Assembly: GCA_006386115.1 (NCBI GenBank)
Contig: VFIW01000032.1
Span: forward strand, 1 to 64,000
Direction: 5' to 3'
Source of the DNA: Globisporangium splendens
Lineage: Eukaryota > Oomycota > Peronosporomycetes > Pythiales > Pythiaceae
DNA length: 64,000 bases
Position numbers and translations under genes: made by a program. Shown here in pieces: positions 9,540 through 19,974 of this stretch. The notes below the pieces were generated by a model that did no database searches, had not been told where the DNA came from, and was given only the letters and a program-made list of their open reading frames with translations. Numbering within the stretch: the first letter of the stretch is position 1; each line of letters opens with the position of its first letter.

Positions 9540-10700
9540 ATGGCGTCAATTGACCCTGCGCAGTTCCCGCACCTCTCGGCTGAACACCGGAGTGTGCTGA
9601 CCCGAATGGCACAAGCTCTAGGCGATCAAGTCGCGCTAGAGTTGCTCTCGGCGTCGCCGGAGCAGCAAATCTTTCGACTCGAGCAGTTCGAGAACTTCTC
9701 GAACGCTCAGCGCCTCGAAGGAGAGCGAAGTGCGCAAGCACAAATGCAAGCCACCGCAAGCTTGATCGCAGAGATGCTGCGCTCAGCTGCTGAGTCGCGC
9801 GAAGCGCTCGAGCGAGTGGTTTCTGTGGTTGCTGGTGCAGCCACGTCTTTGTCGAGTGCGGCTTCTGCGCCTCAGACACCCGCGTCCCAAACTCCCCGCC
9901 CAAGAGCTGTCAAGATCGACGCTCCGAAATTCGGTGGTGCGGATGGCGACAAGCTCATCCACTGGCTACTCGCCGTGGAGCGTTGCGCCAAGGCTCAGCT
10001 CATCGACAGCAACGAGCAGATGGTGTCTTACGCCATCTCGAACCTGCGCGGTCGAGCGTCGGAATGGGCATTCTCGACGTTGCTCACCGATGAGTGTGCA
10101 TTCGACACGTGGGATATTTTCCGTGCGAGAATCACCGCCATGTATCAGCCTCCGAACAACGAAGTGCTGTTGCAAGGTCGTTTCTTCTCCTTGAAACAAG
10201 GGAAGCTCTCGCTGGAACGATACATCCAGGAGATTAGAAGCCTGTGCGCGGCGATCACGACCAGCCCTTTGCCTGAGTCTGTGAAAGTGCCTGCGTTTCT
10301 CAACGGCCTCAACAGTGGACCAGCGCGTCAGGAGTTGTACCGACGCTTGCCGGCCACGATGGAAGATGCGATCCGCATTGCGCTCGTTGAGCAGCAATCG
10401 TTCCGAGTCAGCCGACCTGATTGGAACGCTGGCCGCCACAACGGTGCGCATCACAGCCACCGAGCAGTCACGAATGAGCGGCGCTTCCATGGTCCCACAC
10501 CAATGGATCTCAGCAGCGCCGAAGTGACCTGCTTTAATTGTGGCAAGCGGGGACACTATCAGTCGAAGTGTCCCGCTCCAAGGCAGTCTGCTCCTCGCAC
10601 TGGAAATCAGGCGAGGGACTACCAAACGCCGCGCAGCAACCACGCTCATCGAGGTGGCAGATCCGCTGTAGCAAGAAAGGGAATCGGAATGTCTCAGTAG
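9540..10700 (+). CDS. Gag protein, copy 2
   Basis: 386 residues, intact, with the same layout as the copy-1 Gag. An N-terminal helical region is followed by the Gag core and a single CCHC knuckle (CFNCGKRGHYQSKC). It begins at an ATG 73 bases past the LTR in context ACCATGG. Substitutions against copy 1 are scattered and mostly conservative, with no stop codons, consistent with recent constraint or recent duplication. Confidence 0.92.
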   Translation: MASIDPAQFPHLSAEHRSVLTRMAQALGDQVALELLSASPEQQIFRLEQFENFSNAQRLEGERSAQAQMQATASLIAEMLRSAAESREALERVVSVVAGAATSLSSAASAPQTPASQTPRPRAVKIDAPKFGGADGDKLIHWLLAVERCAKAQLIDSNEQMVSYAISNLRGRASEWAFSTLLTDECAFDTWDIFRARITAMYQPPNNEVLLQGRFFSLKQGKLSLERYIQEIRSLCAAITTSPLPESVKVPAFLNGLNSGPARQELYRRLPATMEDAIRIALVEQQSFRVSRPDWNAGRHNGAHHSHRAVTNERRFHGPTPMDLSSAEVTCFNCGKRGHYQSKCPAPRQSAPRTGNQARDYQTPRSNHAHRGGRSAVARKGIGMSQ

Positions 10701-13700
10701 AAGCGGGACGCTCTACTGAGACAGACTCTATAGCTTCGGCGTCGCCGACTACTAGAGTCGTGCAGATGGGAAGCTTAGTCCCAGGAGCTCTTGACAACAA
10801 GGCTCCGAGTGAGATGTTGGTATGTAGCGCCGATGTGAAGGGCTATGGGAAGAAAATGACGGTTCTTGTTGACTGCGGTGCGTCACAGAACTTCGTCTCG
10901 AAGGCAGCTCTGAAACAGAGTCTGCAAGCGTATGAGCGACTTGTCCACAGTGGCAAGCGCGAGAAGATGATCGTACGTCTGGCCGATGGGTCGACAGTAC
11001 ACACTGAAGGGGTTCAAGTCGAACTCTCTTTCAGTTTTTGCGACTTTGTCTGCAAAGAAACGTTCGTGGTACTAGCGATGGGGTCGAAGTACGACCTCAT
11101 CCTAGGGATGCCTTGGCTGGCGAAACATCAGCCTTGGATCGATTGGCGAGCACGCACAATCGGAAGCTCCATCCCTTCCTCTGATGAAGAGCGAAGGTTG
11201 CGGGAAAATTTCCACGCAATGGATGCGAGCTTTGAACACGCTGTGGCAGGGAGCCCAGCTAGAAGACACGCTGAGGCAGGGAGCCCAGCCCAGCAAAGAG
11301 ATCAACTGCGGCAGGTAACCCAGTTTGTGCGGAAGCGCCAGAAAGTCCAGACGTGGACACTGGTGCGCAAGTGTGCGGCTCCAGAGCACCCGAGCCAGCC
11401 CCCGCAAGTGACAGCGACAGTACAGGTGTACACGCGTCAACCAGCTCGTACCACCCTGACGGTGCAGTACTGGAGCTCAGAACCGCGAGGTCGCGTGTTC
11501 GCATCAACCGACGAGGGCGACGCAAGTTGTCAGCTCGCGAGAGAGACAGTACATTGGCATCTGTTGCTGAGGAAACGGCCGCCTCGCATATGATTGCCCC
11601 ATCTCTCAACGCAGCTGCAACTTCGCTGCGCGCCTTCGACAGGATCTCGGATCCGTCGATAGATCGCGCTCACGTTGACGTGGCGCTCAGACGCGCGAAG
11701 CGCAGTCCGGAAGCAAACGCATCAGACGAAGTGTTCTTCGCTGAATTTGCGGCGCTCCATGAGCTGCCGAGTACCGTTGAGGCGATTGTATCCCTCGAAG
11801 AAATGAGCTATGAGCTCTTTCTTACGGATCTAGAGCGTGATCAGATCCGCGAGATCGTCGTTCCGACTGCGTTCACGCGTAGCGAACTATGCACCTCGTC
11901 CACTGCGGATGAGAGTGTTTTGGAGCCAGACAAACAGAAACGGTTTGCTGCTCAGGATTGGGACGCCGTGAAAGGCAGTCCATACTTTGACTTATTGTGG
12001 GAGTTCAAAGATGTCTTCCCCGACAAAGTGCCAAGTGCCCTGCCCGTTGATCGTGGCGTACGGCACGAGATTGACCTCGAGCCCGGGAGCAAATATTGCG
12101 TGACCAGACAATGGCCGCTGCCCCGCGAGCAGGTTGAGGCAATCGACGAGTTCTTCGCGAAACGAGCCCTCGCCGGTCATGTGAGAGAAAGCAAGTCTCC
12201 ACATAGCTCACCCACGTTTTGTGTGCGGAAAGCGACTGGTGGCTGGCGCATTGTTCACGCTTTCAACAAGCTGAACGCCGCCACCATTCCGGCACAAACG
12301 CCGATCCCAAGAAAGGATGTCTTGATCGACTCCATGGGCGGCTCGACAGTTTTCTCCGCACTGGATCTGATGGATGGGTTCTATCAGATCCTCATGCGAG
12401 AGAGTGACGTTCCCTTGACGGCAGTAAGCACACCCAGCGGGATGCTGTGGGAGTGGCTCGTTATGCCGCAAGGTTTGAAGAATGCACCAGCGACGTTCAA
12501 TCGTCTGGTAACGCATCTTCTGCGTCCTCATCGTGCGTATGCACCGAGCTATTTCGATGACATCTTCGTGCACAGTCGTGCCGAAGGAGATCTCAGTGCC
12601 GTTGACGTGCACAAGAGACATTTGCGCTCAGTGTTGCAGTGCTTACGAGACAACAGTCTGTATTGCAACCTGAAGAAATGCATCTTTGGCGCCTCAGAGA
12701 TACCGATCCTGGGCTGCTATGTTGGCAAAGCTGGCGTCCGCGCGGACCCAGAGAAGGTCAAGGCGATCGCCGACTGGCCGATCCCAAAGAACGTCAAGGA
12801 CTTGCGCAAGTGGCTTGGCTTGGCAAATTACTTGCACAAGTACAGCCACAACTATGCGGCAAGAGTCCGTCCGCTCACGCATCTCTTGAAAAAGGATGTC
12901 GAGTGGGACTGGACGAATGATGCATGAATGCATTCATTGACGTGAAGGAGTCGCTCGTTCGCGCTCCTGTCCTGGCGTTGCCGGACCACACGAAAGCCTT
13001 CAGTGTCGTGTGCGATGCCAGCGATTTTGCAATCGGCTGTGCGCTGATGCAGAAGGATGATGACGGCCATGAGCGCGTCGTATCATACCAAAGCAGACTG
13101 CTTAAAGCAGCTGAAAAGAATTATCCTGTGCACGACAAGGAGCTGCTTGCGATCAAGTACGCCCTCTTGAAGTTCAGGGTCCACCTTTTGGGTGCGACAC
13201 CGTTCGTTGTGTACACGGATCACGCGTCCTTGCGGACCGCGATTAATTCCCCCCATTTATCGCAGCGAATGGCGCGATGGCTTGCATTCTTCTCCGAGTT
13301 CAACTTTCGGGTCGAATACAAGCCGGGAAAGGAAAATGTTCTGGCGGACGCGCTCTCGCGCCGTCCAGATTACGAGTCGAGCGCTGACAGCAGCTCTGAC
13401 GCCCTGTGTTTGGAGCGCACTCCTGATCTCATGCATCTGAGCATCAGTCGAGTGCAAACAAAGCTCAAGGACAATATTCAGTCGCTTTATCCAAAGGACG
13501 ATGAATGTCGCTTGTTGCTTGCTCACTTTGACGGCTCGTCCAAAGAGTCATTGCCTGCCAAACTCGAGTCAAAGCTTGCTCGGTTTAGTTACCACGACGG
13601 GTTGTTGTGGCATCGACTGTCCAACTTTGATTACCCGCGTGTGTATGTACCGCATGACCAGGATCTGAAACTTTCGATCCTGCATGAGTTTCACGATGCA

Positions 13701-15714
13701 CCAGCGAGTGGGCATCTCGGACGTGAAAAGACCTTCTTGCAAGTGTCTAATGTGTTTTGGTGGCCACACCAATACAAATGGGTGGCCAATTATGTACGCT
13801 CATGCGAGCAGTGCCAGCGCGTGAAGCCTGCGGGCAAGAACAAAGCGCCGCTGCATCCGCTGCCGATTCCGCAAGACTGCTGGAAGTCGGTCAGCATGGA
13901 TTTCGTCTTCGGTTTCCCGGAAGACAAGGCGCGCAACACAGGCGTCGTCGTGTTCGTCGACCGACTGAGCAAAATGGTGCACGTTGCACCTGTGCGCAAG
14001 CATGTCAATGCGCAAGAGACGGCGTGCCTATTTTAGAGCACGTGTTCCGCTATCACGGCTTGCCCGAGTCTATTGTATCAGACCGGGACCCGCGTTTTAC
14101 CGCTGCCTTTTGGCGCGAACTCTTTCGCCTGCTCGGCACAGATCTGGCGTTGTCCACTGCCGATCACCCCGAGACAGACGGGCAAACCGAGCGCGTGAAC
14201 CGTGTCGTCGAGGATATTCTTCGCAGCATCGCTGTCGATCATCCCCGCGACTGGAGCCGCTGGCTGCCGTACGCCGAGTTTGCTATAAATAGCAGCGAGC
14301 ACGCCTCTACGGCCGTGACTCCGTTCTATTTTAACTCGCTGCGGCACCCGCGCGTACCTGCCACTCTGTTTGAGGGCGTCGAACGTTCTGCGGTAGGAGG
14401 GCAACTCGCTGCGCTCGATGCGAGCGCGCGACCTCCGTCACTAGACGTAGCGTTAGCCGCTCATGTGGACGCGCGCGATGCGCCGCCTGTGCGATCGCGT
14501 TCCGAATCTGTCACGGTCTTACCGGACAGCACGCAGAGTATTGACATGTCGGGCACGGTACTGAGTTACGGTACACGTGTCCCTAAAGATGGATCACCCA
14601 CGGTACTGAGTTACGGTACTCGTGCTAAAACGGTACTGAGTTACGGTACAAAAATAGCCAGTCTCAGACGGAATCAGGCGACTGCTCGCGTGAGCGTCAG
14701 CCACGAATGGAAGGACGCGCGGTGTCACACACCGGCGCAGAAATAGATCTCTCTGCAGCACGCGCTGCGAGAGCAACGAAAAAGCAAGACAAAGCCGTCG
14801 CGGCAGCGCGCCAATTTGTCGATGAGCGCGCAGCATTGTTGCGTCGCGTACGCGACCAACTAGCTGCTGCGCAAGACAAGCAAAAGCTCTACGCCGATAA
14901 ATCGGGTAGAAAGAACAAACAAACGTTTTGTGTGGGTGATAAAGTGCTTTTAAGCATTAAAAACCTACCAAACGATGCAGTCACAACGCTCCCCAGCGGG
15001 AGTAAGTTGTTGCCACGATTCATCGGGCCATACACTGTTGTGGAGAAGATTGGAGACTTGAATTACAAGCTCGATCTCCCAACGAGAATGGCAACGCACC
15101 CCGTGTTCTACGTGGGTTTGCTGAAACGCTACCATGACGCTACTGTGGATTCTTATCCCAGTGCGGGAGCACGTCGGTCTCATCAGGGGGCTCAGACGCC
15201 GCCCATCGAGACACGAGCGCGTTGTGCCTCTCCCAAAGCGTCTTCACTCGCGGAGCGTACCTCGCGTGGAAGTGCTTCCCGCGGACATGGTACTCCTCCA
15301 GCATCTGACGAGCTTCCTTCAGCTCCGTCTCAAGCGCTGTCACCCTCTGCTTCAACAGCGAGGTTTCGTCCAGATATTGCTGGCGAAGGGTACGGACGGC
15401 TTGCTGTAGCGCCCCCAAAGACGATGCGTTCGCGTGAACCATCTGAACCATCGCATCTGGTGCAACCACCGATGCTGAAGCGAAGTAGGGCGCCACCTGT
15501 CCCGCTGATTGACAAGCAGGGACAGCGCCACTACCATGTTGAGCGCCTGCTGCGTGTGCAGCGGCGTAAGGGGAACACCCACTACCTTGTGAAGTGGCGT
15601 GGGTACGATGTGTCGCAGAGCTCGTGGGAGCCTGCTGAGCGTCTTCGCGAAGACGTCCCGGATCTTGTTGACGCCTTTGAGGCGCAACTGAGGGACTGTC
15701 ATTCGCGCGAGTAA
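10538..15714 (+). pseudogene. Pol polyprotein, copy 2, four frame-breaking indels
   Basis: All pol modules seen in copy 1 are present, including YFDD, the RNase H and DDE residues and the chromodomain, but the frame changes four times. Compared with copy 1 there is a 5-base duplication near 11288, a 1-base loss near 12922, a 1-base loss in a T run near 14033 and a 23-base insertion near 14637. The insertion is a third copy of the VLSYGTR-coding repeat. Between the indels the segments remain free of stops, so inactivation is recent relative to divergence. The start given is the first methionine of the pol frame inside gag. Confidence 0.9.
10676..10682 (+). other. Candidate -1 frameshift heptamer, copy 2
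   Basis: A_AAG_GGA in gag phase (AAG codon starts at 10677), just before the gag stop at 10698-10700 and within the open pol frame. Identical to the site in copy 1 although a base shortly downstream differs. Confidence 0.4.
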
Positions 15715-16684
15715 TTTGTCGCCTGTTACCAGCGCGACCACCCGCTCGCAGAGGCGTGCCACCGCCCTGCTTGGAGCGAAACAGACGAACACGGTCAACT
15801 GCAAATTGCATGCGTTGACTGCGTTGCGCTGTCGGATCGGTAGACACTGTGCGAGTGCTACCTCCCTTAATTTTATTGATGCACGACATGAAGTCGGCAT
15901 CGTACTCTTCTTCCGTCTCTCCAACAAAGAGGACGACTGGGATCGGGTGAATACGCAATTCCCCATTTTCATCCCGCAATCGCTTTTCACGCCAATTTTT
16001 AAATTGAGCGTCATAGTCCCGCGCACAAAGTCTGGCTCTCGCGAGCAGATTCGATGCGGTCTTGCCAGCCGGCCATAGTTCTGGCGGCGGCATTTCGGGC
16101 AGTGAGTACTTGAGCTCATCGTGAACGATGGCTCGCACTCCTGCCTCTTCGTTTGTAATGAGGACTTCGTGCTTCCTCTTACGATTGTTGACAGCCTCAA
16201 CGGCGTCATTTTCCTCCTTCGTCCGATACATCGAGACGTCAGCGGATGGATCTCGCTCGAGCTCGTGGAGATAAGCGGCGTGTCGCTCGCTTTGCAACTC
16301 CTCGTACTCGACCCACTCGTCGACGGAGCCGAGCTTCATGGTGAGCGCTCCCTCGTCTTCAAGCGAGCTCCCGTCATTGTCAACGACGAGGAATTCCTCA
16401 GTCACTTCCTCCTCTTCCAAAGCACGCGCGAACAGCGGCTTCACGGAAGGGAGATCTCCGAATCGCAACTCACTGCTTATATCAGGAGCGCTATCAGATG
16501 TGAGAGCAGACCTGCCGTCGCTCTCCGCAGGCACGTCGACCGCATCCGCGGTGACCGTCGTTCGTCTTGCGCTCGACGCGACCTCTCTGTCTTCCTCGCG
16601 CTTGCGCAGAGTCTCGACGAGAGTGCCGACGCCTTCCCCTTTTTGTCGCGCGAGCTTCTCGCGGACAGCTTTGTTGGTGGCCAT
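15140..16684 (-). CDS. Opposite-strand accessory protein of the chromovirus, intact
   Basis: Open frame of 514 residues from the MATNKA methionine (ATCATGG context). An in-frame ATG 14 codons further upstream would give 528. It runs against pol and its last 575 bases overlap the pol 3' end. The rest fills the space between pol and the 3' LTR. The N-terminal half is charged and acidic (EEEEVTEEF), followed by a basic stretch (NNRKRKHE) that could be a nuclear signal. The middle is Ala/Gln/Gly-rich low complexity. The last 90 residues predict a coiled coil with regular Leu spacing (TLRQQYLDETSLLKQRV). No known domain was recognised. Part of the overlap could be open by chance, but 960 codon-length-compatible bases outside pol argue for a gene. 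Confidence 0.65.
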   Translation of the reverse strand: MATNKAVREKLARQKGEGVGTLVETLRKREEDREVASSARRTTVTADAVDVPAESDGRSALTSDSAPDISSELRFGDLPSVKPLFARALEEEEVTEEFLVVDNDGSSLEDEGALTMKLGSVDEWVEYEELQSERHAAYLHELERDPSADVSMYRTKEENDAVEAVNNRKRKHEVLITNEEAGVRAIVHDELKYSLPEMPPPELWPAGKTASNLLARARLCARDYDAQFKNWREKRLRDENGELRIHPIPVVLFVGETEEEYDADFMSCINKIKGGSTRTVSTDPTAQRSQRMQFAVDRVRLFRSKQGGGTPLRAGGRAGNRRQITRANDSPSVAPQRRQQDPGRLREDAQQAPTSSATHRTHATSQGSGCSPYAAAHAAGAQHGSGAVPACQSAGQVAPYFASASVVAPDAMVQMVHANASSLGALQQAVRTLRQQYLDETSLLKQRVTALETELKEARQMLEEYHVRGKHFHARYAPRVKTLWERHNALVSRWAASEPPDETDVLPHWDKNPQ

Positions 16685-16855
16685 GATGCTCACGTGCGCG
16701 AGCACAGTGACTATATGTGCCAACACTCGGTGAAATTAACGCACGCGTCGCCGCTGTGCTCTTTCCCGAGGAATACACGAATGTTCCCCTTTCTCGGCGC
16801 ACACGCGCGAGATCCACACGTTTCTCACACCGACCCTTCGAGTGTTTCGCACTTT

Positions 16856-16868
16856 AAGTGGGGGGTGG
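16856..16868 (+). other. Polypurine tract, copy 2
   Basis: AAGTGGGGGGTGG ends directly at the TG start of the 3' LTR. Its G run is the expected primer for plus-strand synthesis. Copy 1 has the equivalent on the minus strand at 251-263. Confidence 0.75.
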
Positions 16869-17404
16869 TGTAACGGGGTTACACTGTAACATGGTTACGC
16901 ACTTGTGTTGTGCCACACAACCAAACCGAACCTTGCGGTACGTAGAGTACGCGCAACAAGTTTAAGACCGAACCATGAGGTTCGTCGTACTTGCTCGAAC
17001 CTTCACGGTGGAGCCGGCAGCCAGTCTGAGTGACGGCGCCTCCGATTGGAATATAATTGAACATGCATTTCATCCAATCACATAAGACAACTAGCGTTAG
17101 TCTTTCATAGCCACTCATTGCCCCATGGACAGTAATTACACTTGAGATTGCTATTGTTCATAGTTACATAAAGATAATCCAGGTTGTTCTACAGTGGGCA
17201 ACCTCCGACAAATAAACAGTTCCATTTTTACCGTTAACTAAAGCCTTTGGTTATCGACGGTTACTCTATAGAGACCTATAGGTAACCGATTGTTGCACTG
17301 CAGGAAGCAGGCAACCGCTCTCGGAACAGAGTCCTTGAGAGAAGCGTTGAATACGCTTCCTCACACACGTACCGTGCTGCGTAACTAGGAAGGTGTCCGG
17401 TACA
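16869..17404 (+). repeat. 3' LTR of copy 2
   Basis: 536 bases, TGTAACGGGG to CCGGTACA. It differs from its 5' partner by scattered substitutions and small indels, about 2-3% by eye. Its end is about 132 bases upstream of the arm B tRNA-Asp. Confidence 0.92.
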
Positions 17405-18043
17405 GTGCAGTGGAGTGCAGCTCGCGGTTTGTGGGTTGTGTGTGTGTTTGTGTGTTGTGTTGTGTGTTGGTAGTAGTGTGTGTTGTGATGTGTGTGTTGT
17501 GTGTGTGTGCATTGCGGATTTGTGAGGGAACAGCAATCCTCGTTAGTATAGTGGCTAGTATACCCGCCTGTCACGCGGGTGACCCGGGTTCAATTCCCGG
17601 ACGGGGAGTTTCTTTTTGCTTTTGCATTTGCTTTTGCTTTGCGCTCGCCGCTCCTTCCTTCCTTCCTTCCTTCCTTCGCTCGCTTGCTCGCTCGCCCTCG
17701 CGTGGCCGGTCGCACAATGCTTCTCATTTTCGCTGCCGCGCCACGGCCGACCAGCACCCCACTTCGTTGCTCTTTCGCTCTTTCGCTCTCGGTCGTCCAG
17801 AGGGGACCGGCGGTTGGGGGGACTCTCCTTGCTCGTCCCCCGAGCCTTCTGCTCTCCTTCTGGCGTTCGGCAGCGTCTCCGCTGCATCGGGTCTTGCGGC
17901 AGGTGGCTGGCGTTCTTTCTCTTGTCCAGCGTAACTGTTGAGGGAGTTGGGGGTGCTCTTCGCTGATTAGTAGTCCGGTCGGCGATGGTGTGTGTGTGTG
18001 TGTGTGTGTGCGTGTATGTAGGCGTTGGTTTTAGTGTTGTGGC
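17405..18043. repeat. Inverted spacer repeat, arm B (with tRNA-Asp)
   Basis: Reverse complement of 8208-8910, joined directly to the 3' LTR. It holds TG-rich low-complexity DNA, the tRNA-Asp gene, a TTTTGC repeat shorter than in arm A, GGAA/TTCC repeats (about 17654-17677) and a GT run (about 17989-18010). It is about 60 bases shorter than arm A because the simple repeats are contracted. Similarity ends near 18043. Confidence 0.85.
17537..17608 (+). tRNA. tRNA-Asp (GTC), arm B copy
   Basis: 72 bases with a fully paired cloverleaf: acceptor TCCTCGT/ACGGGGA, anticodon GTC in CTGTCAC, T stem CCGGG/CCCGG and T loop TTCAATT. The internal B box GGTTCAATTC is intact and a T-rich terminator follows. 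It is probably the functional copy of the pair. Confidence 0.95.
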
Positions 18044-18117
18044 GGTGGTTAAATGTGTTATCAGCACTGCTATTGTCTCTTTATTTAAGCTTGTTACAGC
18101 AAGTTGAAGCGGCCACA

Positions 18118-19796
18118 ATGGTTGTAAAATCAGACACCCCTTTAAAATGCTACTCCACCATTGTGTATTTTGTTACAAAATTGTTGGATGCTCCTTTATC
18201 CGGTTCTGTGACATTAGAAGCGACTTTTACTGTAATATATTGCGATATAAAATTCAAAGAACTTTTATTTGAGAAAGGAACAGTGTCTCCATTTTCTGAA
18301 ACACTCGGAAGCGTTGTAGAAGCTGTCGGATCCCGAGTTGCCTCCCTCCACCACCTCCTGACGTCAGAATTGAACAGAAGCCCAGCCTCGCACACGAGAT
18401 CACAGCCAAAGTCTGCAGCCCAGCTCATCGCAGAGATGAGGAAGTCAATGCTATCGACCATGGTGGAAACGCGTATCGGGTCGACGCAACTCACGGGAAA
18501 CCAGTTTGAAAAGATCCGGCATGCGATTGGCAACGCGCGTTTCGTGTTGATCAACAAAGAGTCCCATGGCATGCAAGAGTTCTGCGCAGAGATAACAAAG
18601 GCGCTGATCGAGCGAGAGAATTTCTCACTAGTGCTGTGTGAATCGGACTTCCCGATGTTTTACAAACTGCATCAGTTGGTTGGCAGCACATAATCGTCGA
18701 CGCAAACGCTAACCGTGTCGCCCTCGGAAGCTGTGGACCCGCCCATGGCCGAACGTGCATGGCAGCGGTATGGGAGCTTGCGCAAATTTCGCCCCCATGA
18801 AGAAGCGTACTGTCGAGCCCTATCGCGTGGCGAGATGCAACCGCAAACCAACAAGATCAAGGCGATGCTCGACGAACTGGATATGAAAGGACCAGAGCTT
18901 TGGTGACGGTGACGAGTACTTCAGTGCTCACGAGAATGCGCGTACCGTGCTTGTCGCGGAGGATTACTACCACGAAAGCTGCTTTGGGAGCTCGCTTACG
19001 TGGAACATCCGCGACCATGCGATGGTGGACACGATCGTGAATGCGCTGGTGTTTCACGATGAGAGGTTGAAGGCACAATTTGGTGATGACCACAGTGGAA
19101 AGTTGGAACCAGAAAAAGGCGCGAGCAAGCAGCAAAACGCCGAGCCACCGAAATTACGTGCAGTCATATGGACGCACAACTCACATATCGGTGATGCTGC
19201 CGCGACGGAACAGTATGAGAGATGGAGCCAAGTCAATGTCGGACACCTCGTGCGCCAGGTACTGGGCAAGGACAACTGCTTTCTGATCGGATTGTCGACG
19301 AACACGGGCACCGTGCGCGCCTCAAAACGCTGGAACGGACGTGATTTCGTGATGGACCTGAACCCAGCGCTACCAAGCGGCACGGGGGATGTGCTGCACG
19401 AGACCAGCAAAATGCAGCCCGAACTCGAGGAGTTTGGACTGTTTTCCGCAAGAACAAGAGTTCCGAGGACGATGTGGAGACTCGTCACTTCGTCTTCGTC
19501 CCGAAGTAGATCAAGTGCGGAAGGAAATGGAACAAAAGCGACTCGAGCGGTTTATTGGCGTCCAGTGCGTCAAGCCAACCGAGCGCCAGTCCTGCTGTTC
19601 CATGCGTTCTCTGAGCAACCAGTTTGATCTGGTGATCGACTTGGACGAGACGTCGGCGCTGCATCCGCTGCTGGAGCTCACGGAGCCCAAGGTGCCGCCG
19701 TCGCGTCCGCCCACGAGTCTTTGCTCCGGAACCGTGGATCACAGCAAGTGGGACAAGCTTGCGGCGGATGAAGACGACGACAAAGAACGAGCTTGA
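18118..19796 (+). pseudogene. Erythromycin-esterase-family gene, decayed
   Basis: From about codon 60 the reading resembles the erythromycin esterase family (PF05139). It has LINKESHGMQEF then LCESDF (18547-18660), NARTVLVAEDYYHE and WNIRDHAMVDT (about 18935-19030), WTHNSHIGDA (about 19168) and a C-terminal GVQCVKPTERQS part (about 19560). The Glu and His residues expected in the active site are still there. It is not translatable as one protein: TAA at 18691-18693, a loss of an estimated 70 residues after VGST, a frame change near 18900 and another near 19450-19510. The first 60 codons are AT-rich and unrelated to the family. Family members in bacteria hydrolyse macrolide lactones, but the eukaryotic role is unknown. 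Confidence 0.75.
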
Positions 19797-19974
19797 AGGA
19801 AGGAGTGGTCGAGTGTTGACACCTCTATTTTAGTGCTTTCATGTCGTGCAGCCGAGTAGTAGTGTATCAGGTATTTATTCCTAAACGTAATAACATGTTT
19901 TTAGTGTCTCTGAAGCAAGTGATGTGTACACATTATTTGCGTGACTGACTTGTTCGCCACTGTGCGTGTGAGTC

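Larger units (their letters stand above)
8933..17404 (+). mobile_element. Ty3/gypsy chromovirus, copy 2 (complete ends, pol broken)
   Basis: Full-length 8.47 kb element: 5' LTR, primer binding site, gag, pol, opposite-strand ORF, purine tract, 3' LTR. It is inverted relative to copy 1. The two LTRs differ by roughly a dozen substitutions and small indels by eye. No target-site duplication is visible: the five bases before are CCCGC and the five after are GTGCA. The flanks are instead inverted copies of one spacer. Pol has four indels, so this copy could move only with proteins from elsewhere. Confidence 0.93.

Noticed and set aside
9966..10649. Antisense open frame of 227 codons across gag in copy 2, and the same at 6400-7083 in copy 1
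   Set aside because: It lies wholly inside conserved gag and is explained as a GC-rich shadow. It has no non-overlapping part, unlike the 3' antisense ORF.
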